23,453 bases of DNA from an uncultured Collinsella sp. GTDB lineage: Bacteria > Actinomycetota > Coriobacteriia > Coriobacteriales > Coriobacteriaceae. Of this stretch, positions 14,929 through 21,780 are shown piece after piece. The stretch lies in the NCBI GenBank assembly GCA_900548515.1, contig URKU01000021.1:1-23453 (forward strand), read 5' to 3'. A program made the translations under genes and the position numbers. Each line of letters starts with the position of its first letter. Position 1 is the stretch's first letter. The notes under the pieces were generated by a model, which did no database searches, was not told where the DNA came from, and saw only the letters and a list, made by a program, of their open reading frames with translations.

Positions 14929-14957
14929 ATTTTTGACGAGGGGGTTTGCCGTGTCAA
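14929..14957 (-). promoter_or_regulatory. Candidate promoter for the leader ORF and mgtA
   Basis: On the minus strand a perfect TTGACA (14957-14952) is followed after exactly 17 nt by AAAAAT (14934-14929, 4/6). The start would be near 14922, which gives a leader of about 270 nt before mgtA with the 23-codon ORF in its first third. A GGGTA/TACCC mini-hairpin (14898-14912) lies near the 5' end. The remainder of the 14863-15087 gap shows no gene. Confidence 0.45.
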
Positions 14958-15087
14958 CCCCATTGTTCGGAAAATCATCGCCCCTGACAAAGCCCTTACA
15001 GAGCGCCATGGCTTCAAAGCGCGCCCGCATCGACGTCCTACCTGCGCTAAACTGTGAAGCACGTACGCGATTACGAGAGGAGCCCGC

Positions 15088-15771
15088 ATGGAGGCTTACA
15101 AGCAAGAGTTCATCAAGTTTATGGTCGAGTCCGACGTTCTTAAGTTCGGCAGCTTTTCGCTCAAGAGCGGCCGTCAGTCCCCGTTCTTTATGAACGCCGG
15201 CGCTTACGTGACGGGCTATCAGCTCAAGAAGCTGGGCGAGTACTACGCCCAGGCCATCCACGATAACTTTGGCGACGACTTTGACGTGCTGTTCGGGCCT
15301 GCCTACAAGGGTATTCCCCTGGCCGTCGTGACCGCGATTGCCTACCACGAGCTGTACGGCAAGGAGGTCAAGTACTGCTGCGACCGCAAGGAGGCCAAGG
15401 ACCACGGTGCCGACAAGGGCAACCTGCTGGGCTACGAGCCCCAGGACGGCGACCGTGTGGTCATGGTCGAGGACGTCACCACCAGCGGTAAGTCCATCGA
15501 TGAGACCTATCCCAAGGTCAAGGCTGCTGCCGATGTCGAGATCAAGGGTCTGATCGTGTCCCTCAACCGCATGGAGGTCGGCAAGGGCGGCGTGACCACC
15601 GCACAGAAGGAGATCGAGGCCAAGTACGGTTTCCCCGTCGCGAGCATCGTCTCTATGGCCGAGGTCGTCGAGACCCTCTACAACCACGAGATCGACGGCA
15701 AGGTCGTCATCGACGATGAGCTCAAGACCGCCATCGACGCCTACTACGAGCAGTACGGAGTCCGGGAGTAG
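15088..15771 (+). CDS. pyrE: Orotate phosphoribosyltransferase
   Basis: The enzyme converts orotate and PRPP to orotidine 5'-monophosphate in de novo UMP synthesis in the cytoplasm. The 227 residues match PyrE throughout: KFGSFSLKSGRQSPFFMNAG for the orotate-binding N-terminal part, FGPAYKGIPLA, YCCDRKEAKDHG for the flexible catalytic loop, and VVMVEDVTTSGKSIDET (~123-139) as the PRPP signature. GAGAGGAG lies about 6 nt before ATG 15088. Codon use is strongly C/G-ending, as expected for a well-expressed housekeeping gene. No other pyr gene is adjacent. The 437-nt gap before it contains short hairpins such as GGGGTT/AACCCC (14941-14961), but no clear PyrR site or attenuator. Confidence 0.95.
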   Translation: MEAYKQEFIKFMVESDVLKFGSFSLKSGRQSPFFMNAGAYVTGYQLKKLGEYYAQAIHDNFGDDFDVLFGPAYKGIPLAVVTAIAYHELYGKEVKYCCDRKEAKDHGADKGNLLGYEPQDGDRVVMVEDVTTSGKSIDETYPKVKAAADVEIKGLIVSLNRMEVGKGGVTTAQKEIEAKYGFPVASIVSMAEVVETLYNHEIDGKVVIDDELKTAIDAYYEQYGVRE

Positions 15772-15797
15772 TTACGCGGTTTTCCAAACCGCGTAAC
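15771..15797 (+). repeat. Perfect 12-bp hairpin overlapping the pyrE stop codon
   Basis: GTTACGCGGTTT (15771-15782) and AAACCGCGTAAC (15786-15797) pair perfectly around a 3-nt loop (TCC). The first arm base is the last base of the pyrE stop codon. No T-tract follows, so it probably protects the 3' end or marks an RNA-processing site rather than terminating by itself. Confidence 0.6.
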
Positions 15798-15839
15798 GGC
15801 TCGACGCTGCGCGCCGCCCAGAGCGACAATTTGTCATTC

Positions 15840-15882
15840 AAAAAGGCAAGGCATGACCAGAAGGTCTATGCCTTGCCTTTTT
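15840..15882. terminator. Strong bidirectional intrinsic terminator after pyrE
   Basis: AAAAAGGCAAGGCAT (15840-15854) pairs perfectly with ATGCCTTGCCTTTTT (15868-15882), and inner GACC/GGTC adds four pairs closing on AGAA, with one T bulged. The A5 and T5 ends allow termination on both strands. A further outer pairing, CCAGAGCGACAA (15818-15829) with TTGTTCGCTCTGG (15892-15904), encloses the whole structure. Confidence 0.85.
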
Positions 15883-15960
15883 CATGCCAACTTGTTCGCT
15901 CTGGACGTCGCTCGCTGTCCGTCCTCTACCTGCGGCGTTGTCTTGCCCCGGATGCGGCAG

Positions 15961-16016
15961 TAGTCATTGGGGACGTTCTTGTTTGACTAGTCGTTTAAGA
16001 ACGTCCCCAATGACTA
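15961..16016. repeat. Perfect 20-bp GGAC palindrome (REP-like)
   Basis: TAGTCATTGGGGACGTTCTT (15961-15980) is the exact reverse complement of 15997-16016, around a 16-nt loop. The loop holds the palindrome GACTAGTC, which recurs in the right flank (TGACTAGTCA, 16011-16020). GGGGAC in the arm recalls the GGAC class of REP sequences. No transposase gene is in the window. Confidence 0.8.
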
Positions 16017-16025
16017 GTCAGAGAT

Positions 16026-16120
16026 GAGCGTGGGTAATCTCCCGGTTTTGGCCTGCGTGGGGGCTCAAAGTGGGAGATTATCCACGCTCGTGATTTGAGT
16101 GTCCGAAAATCCACGCTCGT
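16026..16120. repeat. Second long inverted repeat plus a direct repeat before the XRE gene
   Basis: GAGCGTGGGTAATCTCCC (16026-16043) pairs with GGGAGATTATCCACGCTC (16072-16089) with one G.U position over 18 bp, around a 28-nt loop. The word ATCCACGCTCGT at the right end (16080-16091) is repeated directly at 16109-16120. Together with the preceding palindrome this makes the 15771-16226 gap, which has no gene, unusually dense in structure. Confidence 0.7.
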
Positions 16121-16149
16121 TTGGTCGGTGCATGTCTACGCAGCGTAGG

Positions 16150-16178
16150 TTGTCGAGGGCTGTCTTCAAATGGATACT
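16150..16178 (+). promoter_or_regulatory. Candidate promoter of the XRE-desulfoferrodoxin gene
   Basis: TTGTCG (16150-16155) and GATACT (16173-16178) are separated by 17 nt and would give a leader of about 40 nt before ATG 16227. Both boxes deviate from consensus by two or three positions. Confidence 0.3.
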
Positions 16179-16226
16179 GGCTCTTGAACCGGTTCGCTCC
16201 ATTCTTCCAATCTGATCGGACATCTC

Positions 16227-16848
16227 ATGAACCAGACACCGCAAAGCAATGTCCCCCATACTTTTTTGGCAGCACATGCCATCAAGCGGCTGCGCGAAGA
16301 TCGCGGCCTCACCCAGCGCGCCCTGGCGGAAAGCCTTGGCGTGACCGATAAAGCCGTCAGCAAGTGGGAGTCCGGCCGCGGCCTTCCCGACATTTCCCTC
16401 GTTGAGCCTTTGGCCCAGAGACTTCGGCATAAGCGTGGCTGAGCTTTTGGCTGGTGACATTCGGGCCAACGCCAACCGTGCAGGCAATATGCTCAAAGGC
16501 GTCTTTTACGTTTGCCCTATCTGCGGAAACGTTGTGCACGCGCTCGGAGAAGGCAGCTTTAGCTGTTGCGGCTCCACGATGTTTCCCCAGGAGGCCGAAG
16601 AGCCGGACGCGGATCACGCCTTTTCCATCGAGCGCATCGAGGACGATTGGTACGTCACGCTCGACCATCCCATGACCAAGGATCATTACATTAGCTTTGT
16701 GGCATATGCGACTATGGATGGCATCTGCCTCAAGAAGCTCTATCCAGAGCAATCGGTGCAACCGCGTTTTCATATCACCGGACGCGGCAGAATGTACCTC
16801 TACTGCAACCAGCACGGACTCTTTGTTTTGCCGACGCCTCGCAAGTAA
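16227..16848 (+). pseudogene. XRE-HTH/desulfoferrodoxin fusion regulator, split by a +1 frameshift
   Basis: Frame 1 from ATG 16227 encodes an XRE helix-turn-helix (AIKRLREDRGLTQRALAESLGVTDKAVSKWESGRGLPDISLVEPLAQRL) but stops at 16442. The next frame continues exactly where the family should continue (GISVAELLAGD), then a desulfoferrodoxin-like part to 16848. Skipping one base near c16425 (CTT-C-GGC) restores a 206-residue protein. The second part has CPIC and SCCG, the four-Cys desulforedoxin centre. It also has ADHAFSIE, DHPMTKDHYISF and YCNQHGLF, which match the five His/Cys iron ligands of superoxide reductase. I infer an iron-based redox or oxygen-stress sensor joined to a DNA-binding domain. 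The break may be a real mutation, a sequencing error or, less likely, +1 recoding at CUU-C. No strong ribosome-binding site precedes ATG 16227. Confidence 0.8.
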
Positions 16849-16884
16849 AAGCCCGCTGTCCGCCCGATGCCCCTGCGCCAACGA

Positions 16885-16949
16885 GTTGCGGTGGAATAGT
16901 TCCTGAAAGTGCTGGTTTAGAGCCTAAACAGGAGCTATTTCACCGCAAC
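16885..16949. repeat. 65-nt palindromic element, copy 2
   Basis: The left arm GTTGCGGTGGAATAGTTCCT (16885-16904) is identical to copy 1 at 6376. The right arm AGGAGCTATTTCACCGCAAC (16930-16949) differs at one base, and the loop is again 25 nt with a different sequence. It lies between the convergent XRE-desulfoferrodoxin and rpiR-type genes, in the same orientation as copy 1. The flanks 16849-16884 and 16950-16986 show nothing else. Confidence 0.85.
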
Positions 16950-16986
16950 TTAGGAGGGCGATTGGAGGCGCGGTGGGGCCGGATTG

Positions 16987-17841
16987 TTATTTGAGGCCGG
17001 GGAGGCGGGTGTAGGGGAATGAGCGCTCTAGGAACTCGGCGCAGCGGGCGTAGTCTTTGGCAAAGTAGCTGCTGTAGAGCGAATCGAGCACGTATTGCAC
17101 GGCGATGTGGCTGGCGAACTGCGTGATGCGGTGCGTCATGCTCTCGTGGTCGCTCACCGTGAGGTAGGCGGCAAAGCCGGGGTGCAGGCGCGCACAATAA
17201 GGTGTGCCGATGACAATGACGGGAACATGTCGGCTGCTGAGGATCGGCAAGATTTCCTTGAGGTTGGGCGCAAGGCCGCTGTAGGAGATGACGATCGCCA
17301 CATTGCCGGAATCCGAGGCGAGCGCCGTGCGCACCTGGGCCTCGGTGCTGCTGTAGCATGTGGCGCTCTTGCCGGACGAAAGCAAGCGGTCGCGGAACAT
17401 CCCCGCTGGATAGAGGTTGTGCGATCCGGTGTAGATGTCGACCTGCCGTGCCTTCGCGATCAGTTTGGCGGCGCGGTCGAGCTGTGCGGGGTCGAGCAGC
17501 TCCTGCGTCTCGGCCAGCGTGGTCTGGTAGAGCCCTTCCATGCGCTCCATAACCTGCGCAGGCGTGGACGTGGCATCGAAGGGAAAGTTGATATCTACGT
17601 CGCGGCGGTTGCCTGCTTCGGTCGCCAGACGGATGAGCTCGACCTTGAGATCCTTAAAGCCCTCGAGGCCGAGCTTTTTGCAAAAACGGTGCACGCTTGC
17701 GACCGAAACATTGGCGCGGGCGGCAAACTCCTTAATGGAGAGTCCGCGGATGTCTTCGCCCATGGCGAGGGCCGAGATGCCGAGCTGCTGCTCGGTAGGG
17801 GTTAGGCTCTGTGCCTCGGTAATCTTGCGTTTGATATCCAT
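16987..17841 (-). CDS. RpiR/MurR-family regulator with SIS domain
   Basis: This is a 284-residue transcription factor. Residues ~1-77 are the RpiR helix-turn-helix (LSIKEFAARANVSVASVHRFCKKLGLEGFKDLK). Residues ~105-250 are the SIS sugar-phosphate-binding fold, with VDIYTGSHNLYPAGMF and VAIVISYSGLAPNLKEILPIL carrying the phosphosugar-contact Ser/Gly segments. Such proteins usually sense a phosphorylated sugar and control its catabolic genes. ATG 17841 is chosen because GGGAG lies 5 nt upstream; the longer frame from a TTG at 17871 runs into the hairpin element. It follows the GH106-like gene on the same strand, 42 nt downstream with a hairpin between, so it may be expressed by read-through from that gene and regulate the sugar locus. 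Confidence 0.88.
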   Translation of the reverse strand: MDIKRKITEAQSLTPTEQQLGISALAMGEDIRGLSIKEFAARANVSVASVHRFCKKLGLEGFKDLKVELIRLATEAGNRRDVDINFPFDATSTPAQVMERMEGLYQTTLAETQELLDPAQLDRAAKLIAKARQVDIYTGSHNLYPAGMFRDRLLSSGKSATCYSSTEAQVRTALASDSGNVAIVISYSGLAPNLKEILPILSSRHVPVIVIGTPYCARLHPGFAAYLTVSDHESMTHRITQFASHIAVQYVLDSLYSSYFAKDYARCAEFLERSFPYTRLPGLK

Positions 17842-17860
17842 TCGAACTCCCGCACTCGCC

Positions 17861-17899
17861 AAACCTGCCAAAAAGGGACGGGTTTATTTTGGCAGGTTT
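17861..17899 (-). repeat. 39-nt GGAC hairpin element, copy 1, overlapping the rhamnosidase 3' end
   Basis: AAACCTGCCAAAA (17861-17873) and TTTTGGCAGGTTT (17887-17899) pair perfectly around the loop AGGGACGGGTTTA. The last five codons and the TAA stop (17884-17886) of the GH106-like gene lie inside it. On the minus strand it ends in a short T-tract before GGCAGG, so it can act as a terminator. A related copy lies at 21608-21646. Confidence 0.75.
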
Positions 17900-20484
17900 T
17901 GCCCGAGAAGGGTAACGGGGCCGAGGACACCGCTGGGCGCGACGGGCTCGGTGAGGGCGAAGATGTCGGGAATCGCATGGTCGAGTGTGTTGATGACATC
18001 GATGGTGAGCTCGTGCGTGCCGGCGGCAAGCGCGCCTGTCGCAAAGCGATAGGGCGGGCAGATGCGCGTGCCGAGCGTTTGTCCGTCGAGCGTGAGTGTT
18101 GCGACTTCGTAGACATCCCCCAGGTCAATGGCGGTGTGGGCGAGGTCGTCGGTCAGCTCGAACGACGTGCGATAGTGGAACGTGCCGCAGATGCCGGCGA
18201 ACTGCTCGGCCGTGAGGTCGCACAGCTGCTCGAGCTTTTGCGGCTCGCCAAAGGTTCCATCGCTGCCGGCAGGGGAGAGGGCAACGGTCCACGGTCCGTC
18301 GATGCTAAGGCAAACCGCATCATCCGCATTCGTGTTCGCCCCGTCATCGAGTCCGACCTCGTCGCCCGTTCCCAGAACAACAACGCAGCTCTCGAAGGGC
18401 GCCAGCTCCAACGCGCCATCAAACGCAACGGGTTCGGTGCCGTTCAGCAGGTCGAGGCGCGTGCCGCAAAGGCGCTCGCCTCGAGCAAGTGCAACCGTAC
18501 AGCAAATACTTTCACGCGGATGCTCGTTGACTAGCATCACATAGGTCTCGCCCGCACGCTTGTAGCGAAGTGCGCGCAGCCAGGGCTGTGGCCTATCGGT
18601 CACAACGGTCTGCAGCCCCGCGTCTGCCAGCGCGTTCGCCACATCGGCAAGTGGCGTTGTCGTAAGCCCGTCCAGATCGGCTGCGCCATCCGCGTCATAA
18701 AGAGCGCCGGGCACTTCGTCAGCAGCGAGCACCGTGACACCCGCGGCCATCATGCGCCTCACCTCTTCCGCTGTAGCCGCGCCAATAAACGAGGCGCCTG
18801 GCATGACAAACGCCTGGTAGCGACAGCCGTTAACAGCCAGCATTCCATCGGCAATCGAAACCTCGTAACGCTCCTCATTCTCAAAAGCCTCTGCCGGCAC
18901 AAAATCAAAGTCGATCTGCGCGCGCGTGAGTTCGGCCGCCACGCGCTCGACGGGCATGGCGTTGCCGGCCCATTCGGCGTCGGCATGGTACAGAATGGCG
19001 ACGGGGCGAGCGGCAGCGCCTTCCGAAAGGAGCGTCGCCGTGCGATTCATATAGCGCATGAGCTGGCCAAAGTGCGGCCATTGCGGGTTGTTGCCGTGCG
19101 CGTAAAAGTGCGGCGGGCAGTCCCAATCGGGGAAGGGCGCCATGCTAAACGCGTGCGGCGTAAACCAGTTAATACCGCGGACGAGCATATGGTCGGCGAT
19201 CCACTTCATCTCGCGCAGGCCCTCGTGCCAGCCAAAGGCGCCAAAGACCTCGGCCATGCAGCGCCCCTGCTTTTTGGGGTCGAGGCGCGCTGCCGAAGAT
19301 CCCAACTTGGCGAGCGCGTACGTAAAGAACTCCATGTTCCATGCGCCGTGGAAGTAGCTGTAGCGCCCGCGGTCAATTCCGGGGGCAAGCTGGTTGATGA
19401 CCACATCCACGCCAGCCATGTCCTGCCCCGCGACCGCGCGGAAGTAATGTCCGGCGCCCTGGCCCAGGCGCGTGTGGCAACTCTTGTCCTCGATCACGTG
19501 GCCAATGTGCATAACGCCGTGCGCGCGGCACCAATCGCCAATCTGCTCGTCAAAGCAGCTGCGGTAGAGCTGCGTAGCAAGGTCCATATAGGCGTGGCGA
19601 ACCTGGGCGCCGTCTGCCTCGCGCGTCCAAAGGCCGTGCAACTTGGTAAGCCAATTCTCGCCAAGCGCATCGTGTAGGCGGCGGGCAAGCTCGTCCGACC
19701 ACGGCAGCGCCAAGTCGCTTCGCCCGATAAAGCTGCTGGTAGAAGCATCGTCGGGCGCGGTGCCCTTCTCGTTCATAAAGCCGGGCTCGTCGGTAAAGAA
19801 GCCCAAGATCGTTTTGCCGAACTCATCGCTCAGATGCTCAAACGTGGGCTCGTAGACGGCGTCGATGAGCGCGTGGCACGAGGCGGCGTCGACCATGTTG
19901 ATGTACTCATCGCGAAAGCCGGTCTTTTGGCTGGTGGCGTACAGCACGATCGTAGTGACGCCGGTGGGGGCGTCAAAACGCAAGCGGGCGGGCGTTCCAT
20001 CGTCTCCTTGCTCAACAGCGAGCGCAAGGTCGAGCGGCGCACCAGCGGCATCAAAAGCTGCCACGCCCACAAAGCGCTCGGTGGGGTCCATGAGATTACC
20101 GAGCTTGATAGTCGTGGACGGTTGGGGACCAACAACCGTAATCGTGCGATGCTTGAGCACGGTTTTCTTGAGCGCGGGGTCGACGCCATCGCCCGCAAGC
20201 GCGCCGTTGGCATAGCCTGTGGGGAAGTGGGCGTCGTCGAGCAGCCAGATCTTTAACCCCAGGCGCTTGCACTCGCCGATGATAAAGCGCAGGTCAGACC
20301 ACCAGCCGTCGCGACAGAAATCGGGATGCGTGCGCGATTCCAGGCAAACCTCGTGGATGTCCGCCCCGGCGATCTGCTCCAGATACTCGGTAATCGTCTC
20401 GCGCGCCTCGCCCTTGAGCCACAAGAACGGAAGCACGTGGTTGTCGTAGGTGCCGCCAAGCACCTGCTCAAAATACGCCGCCAT
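17884..20484 (-). CDS. GH106-like alpha-L-rhamnosidase
   Basis: This is an 866-residue glycoside hydrolase without a signal peptide. Residues ~1-110 begin the catalytic barrel with GWWSDLRFIIGECKRLGLKIWLLDDAHFPTG (60-90), a block typical of GH106-like rhamnosidases. A beta insertion follows at ~110-190. ILGFFTDEPGF (227-236) and the stretch from GVMHIGHVIED to GVDVVINQ give further active-site segments. Residues ~720-860 form a C-terminal galactose-binding/jelly-roll domain (FHYRTSFELTD through HELTIDVINTLDH). GH106 enzymes release L-rhamnose from rhamnogalacturonans or flavonoid glycosides; the exact linkage here is unknown. GGAGGAG lies 6 nt before ATG 20484. The gene is divergent from an AraC regulator 116 nt away and precedes the rpiR-type gene. 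Its last codons run into a hairpin element, so the C-terminus LPK may have been set by that insertion. Confidence 0.82.
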   Translation of the reverse strand: MAAYFEQVLGGTYDNHVLPFLWLKGEARETITEYLEQIAGADIHEVCLESRTHPDFCRDGWWSDLRFIIGECKRLGLKIWLLDDAHFPTGYANGALAGDGVDPALKKTVLKHRTITVVGPQPSTTIKLGNLMDPTERFVGVAAFDAAGAPLDLALAVEQGDDGTPARLRFDAPTGVTTIVLYATSQKTGFRDEYINMVDAASCHALIDAVYEPTFEHLSDEFGKTILGFFTDEPGFMNEKGTAPDDASTSSFIGRSDLALPWSDELARRLHDALGENWLTKLHGLWTREADGAQVRHAYMDLATQLYRSCFDEQIGDWCRAHGVMHIGHVIEDKSCHTRLGQGAGHYFRAVAGQDMAGVDVVINQLAPGIDRGRYSYFHGAWNMEFFTYALAKLGSSAARLDPKKQGRCMAEVFGAFGWHEGLREMKWIADHMLVRGINWFTPHAFSMAPFPDWDCPPHFYAHGNNPQWPHFGQLMRYMNRTATLLSEGAAARPVAILYHADAEWAGNAMPVERVAAELTRAQIDFDFVPAEAFENEERYEVSIADGMLAVNGCRYQAFVMPGASFIGAATAEEVRRMMAAGVTVLAADEVPGALYDADGAADLDGLTTTPLADVANALADAGLQTVVTDRPQPWLRALRYKRAGETYVMLVNEHPRESICCTVALARGERLCGTRLDLLNGTEPVAFDGALELAPFESCVVVLGTGDEVGLDDGANTNADDAVCLSIDGPWTVALSPAGSDGTFGEPQKLEQLCDLTAEQFAGICGTFHYRTSFELTDDLAHTAIDLGDVYEVATLTLDGQTLGTRICPPYRFATGALAAGTHELTIDVINTLDHAIPDIFALTEPVAPSGVLGPVTLLGQNLPK

Positions 20485-20600
20485 ATACGCTCCTCCAAAA
20501 CCGGCCTTTCAAATCCATTGAAGTCAGAGTACGCCGAGCGTGCCGCCCTGCTAATATCAAAACCACGGCAGAATATGACCGAATCAACGATGGGAGCACT

Positions 20601-21608
20601 ATGGAGCTCGCGCGCTTGGATAACCTGCTACTCGAGCTGACCGACAGTGAACGCGCCTATCGCGCGGGCGCCCATTACGACTGGAGCGATGCACTCGGTC
20701 AAGGTAATCAGGCAGATATTGATGGCCGATTCATTCGTAAAATTGGCAACCCAACGCTCGCTCTGCACCAAGAAGGCATGCCCGAGGGGCTATCGATTGT
20801 TCGCAACTCGCGCTTCAATCCTGTGCCGGAACACGTGCACGATTATGTCGAAATCAGCTATGTCTATCGAGGACGAGCGCCGCAGATCGTCAACGGCGCG
20901 CCGCTCATGCTCGCTCAAAACGAGGTCCTCCTGCTCGATGCCGCCTGCCCGCATGCTGTTGGCGAGCTCGGTGAGCACGACATAATGCTGAGCGTCATCA
21001 TCTCGCGGCCAATGCTCAGCCGCAGCCTGGAGCAAAGCCTTTCGCCCACAAGCGCGGTGTCGCGCTTCCTGCTCAATGCCCTCAACGATGAAACCGACCA
21101 CCGCGGACACGTGCATTTCCATACGGGCGGCAGCCGTCGCGTGCGCCGCTACATGCAGGAGATGCTGTGCGAGCGTCTGGACCCCACGCCAGCGAGCCCC
21201 CAGATTGTCTCGAGGCTGTTTGAGCTGCTGTTGGTCGAGCTCATGCAAAGCTACGAGGCCGGTCTTCTGCGATCGGACGCGCCCGCGCTGCCATCGGCGC
21301 AGGTCGCGGCTGCTATGGGCTATATCGAGCGTCACGCCTGCGATTGCGCGCTCGACGACCTCGCCCGCCATCTGCACCTGAGCCCCAACTACGCAAGCGC
21401 CCTACTCAAGCGTCAGACAGGCCGCACATTCATGCAGCTCGTGCAGGAGGGCCGCCTGGCGCGCGCAGCGGCACTGCTCGACGCCGGTGCCACGGCAGAG
21501 GCGGCTGCGCGCGAGGCGGGCTATGCCAACATGAGTTTCTTCTACAAAAAGTTTGCCGAGCGCTATGGCTGCACGCCGGCTGCCTATCGTCAGCGTTTTC
21601 CCAGATAA
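20601..21608 (+). CDS. AraC-family transcriptional regulator
   Basis: This is a 335-residue regulator. The N-terminal ~60-160 is a cupin-like sugar-sensing domain (PEHVHDYVEISYVYRGRAPQIVNG). The C-terminal ~235-335 is the double helix-turn-helix (LDDLARHLHLSPNYASALLKRQTGRTFMQLVQEGRLARAAALL, then AREAGYANMSFFYKKFAERYGCTPAAYRQRFP). GGGAG lies 6 nt before ATG 20601. It is divergent from the GH106-like gene, the usual layout when an AraC protein activates its neighbour. The 116-nt intergenic space contains a TTCAA-N5-TTGAA repeat (20508-20522) and a TAATAT word that may belong to the promoters. A hairpin element begins at its stop codon, and the GH1 gene follows on the same strand. Confidence 0.9.
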   Translation: MELARLDNLLLELTDSERAYRAGAHYDWSDALGQGNQADIDGRFIRKIGNPTLALHQEGMPEGLSIVRNSRFNPVPEHVHDYVEISYVYRGRAPQIVNGAPLMLAQNEVLLLDAACPHAVGELGEHDIMLSVIISRPMLSRSLEQSLSPTSAVSRFLLNALNDETDHRGHVHFHTGGSRRVRRYMQEMLCERLDPTPASPQIVSRLFELLLVELMQSYEAGLLRSDAPALPSAQVAAAMGYIERHACDCALDDLARHLHLSPNYASALLKRQTGRTFMQLVQEGRLARAAALLDAGATAEAAAREAGYANMSFFYKKFAERYGCTPAAYRQRFPR

Positions 21609-21646
21609 AACCGACCAAAATAAACCTGTCCCTTTTTGGCAGGTGT
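21608..21646 (+). repeat. 39-nt GGAC-type hairpin element, copy 2, after the AraC stop
   Basis: It matches the reverse complement of 17861-17899 at about 34 of 39 positions. CCAAAA pairs with TTTTGG (21615-21620/21634-21639) and ACC with GGT outside two mismatches. On the plus strand TGTCCC precedes T5. It starts on the last base of the AraC stop codon, so it again sits where a terminator would. Short GTGTCAGG direct repeats follow (about 21643 and 21653). Confidence 0.65.
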
Positions 21647-21694
21647 CAGGAAGTGTCAGGGGCGGGCAGGCGGCGGGGTGCCGCTGCGAAAAGA

Positions 21695-21763
21695 AGTATC
21701 GGGTTTGGCGCCCCCGCCTCCGCATGTCTCCCGCGTGGGCGATACTCGGCTTATCGACCCACG
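21695..21763 (+). promoter_or_regulatory. GH1 leader with two mutually exclusive hairpins
   Basis: AGTATCG (21695-21701) pairs perfectly with CGATACT (21740-21746). The same CGATA, with the preceding CGTGGG (21734-21744), can instead pair with TATCG-A-CCCACG (21752-21763), an 11-bp stem with one bulge that ends 4 nt before the AAAGGAG Shine-Dalgarno. Either structure excludes the other, as in leader switches. No ligand or protein partner is indicated. Confidence 0.4.
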
Positions 21764-21780
21764 ATGCAAAGGAGATGCTC

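Noticed and set aside
14373..15193. Plus-strand frames 14373-14936 and 14831-15193 before pyrE
   Set aside because: They are antisense to mgtA and its leader or out of frame with pyrE, with no protein-like pattern; the strong ribosome-binding site in this gap belongs to the minus-strand leader ORF.
15961..16120. CRISPR array or transposon ends
   Set aside because: The repeats are palindromes of different sequence, not regularly spaced direct repeats, and no transposase, cas gene or target-site duplication is visible.
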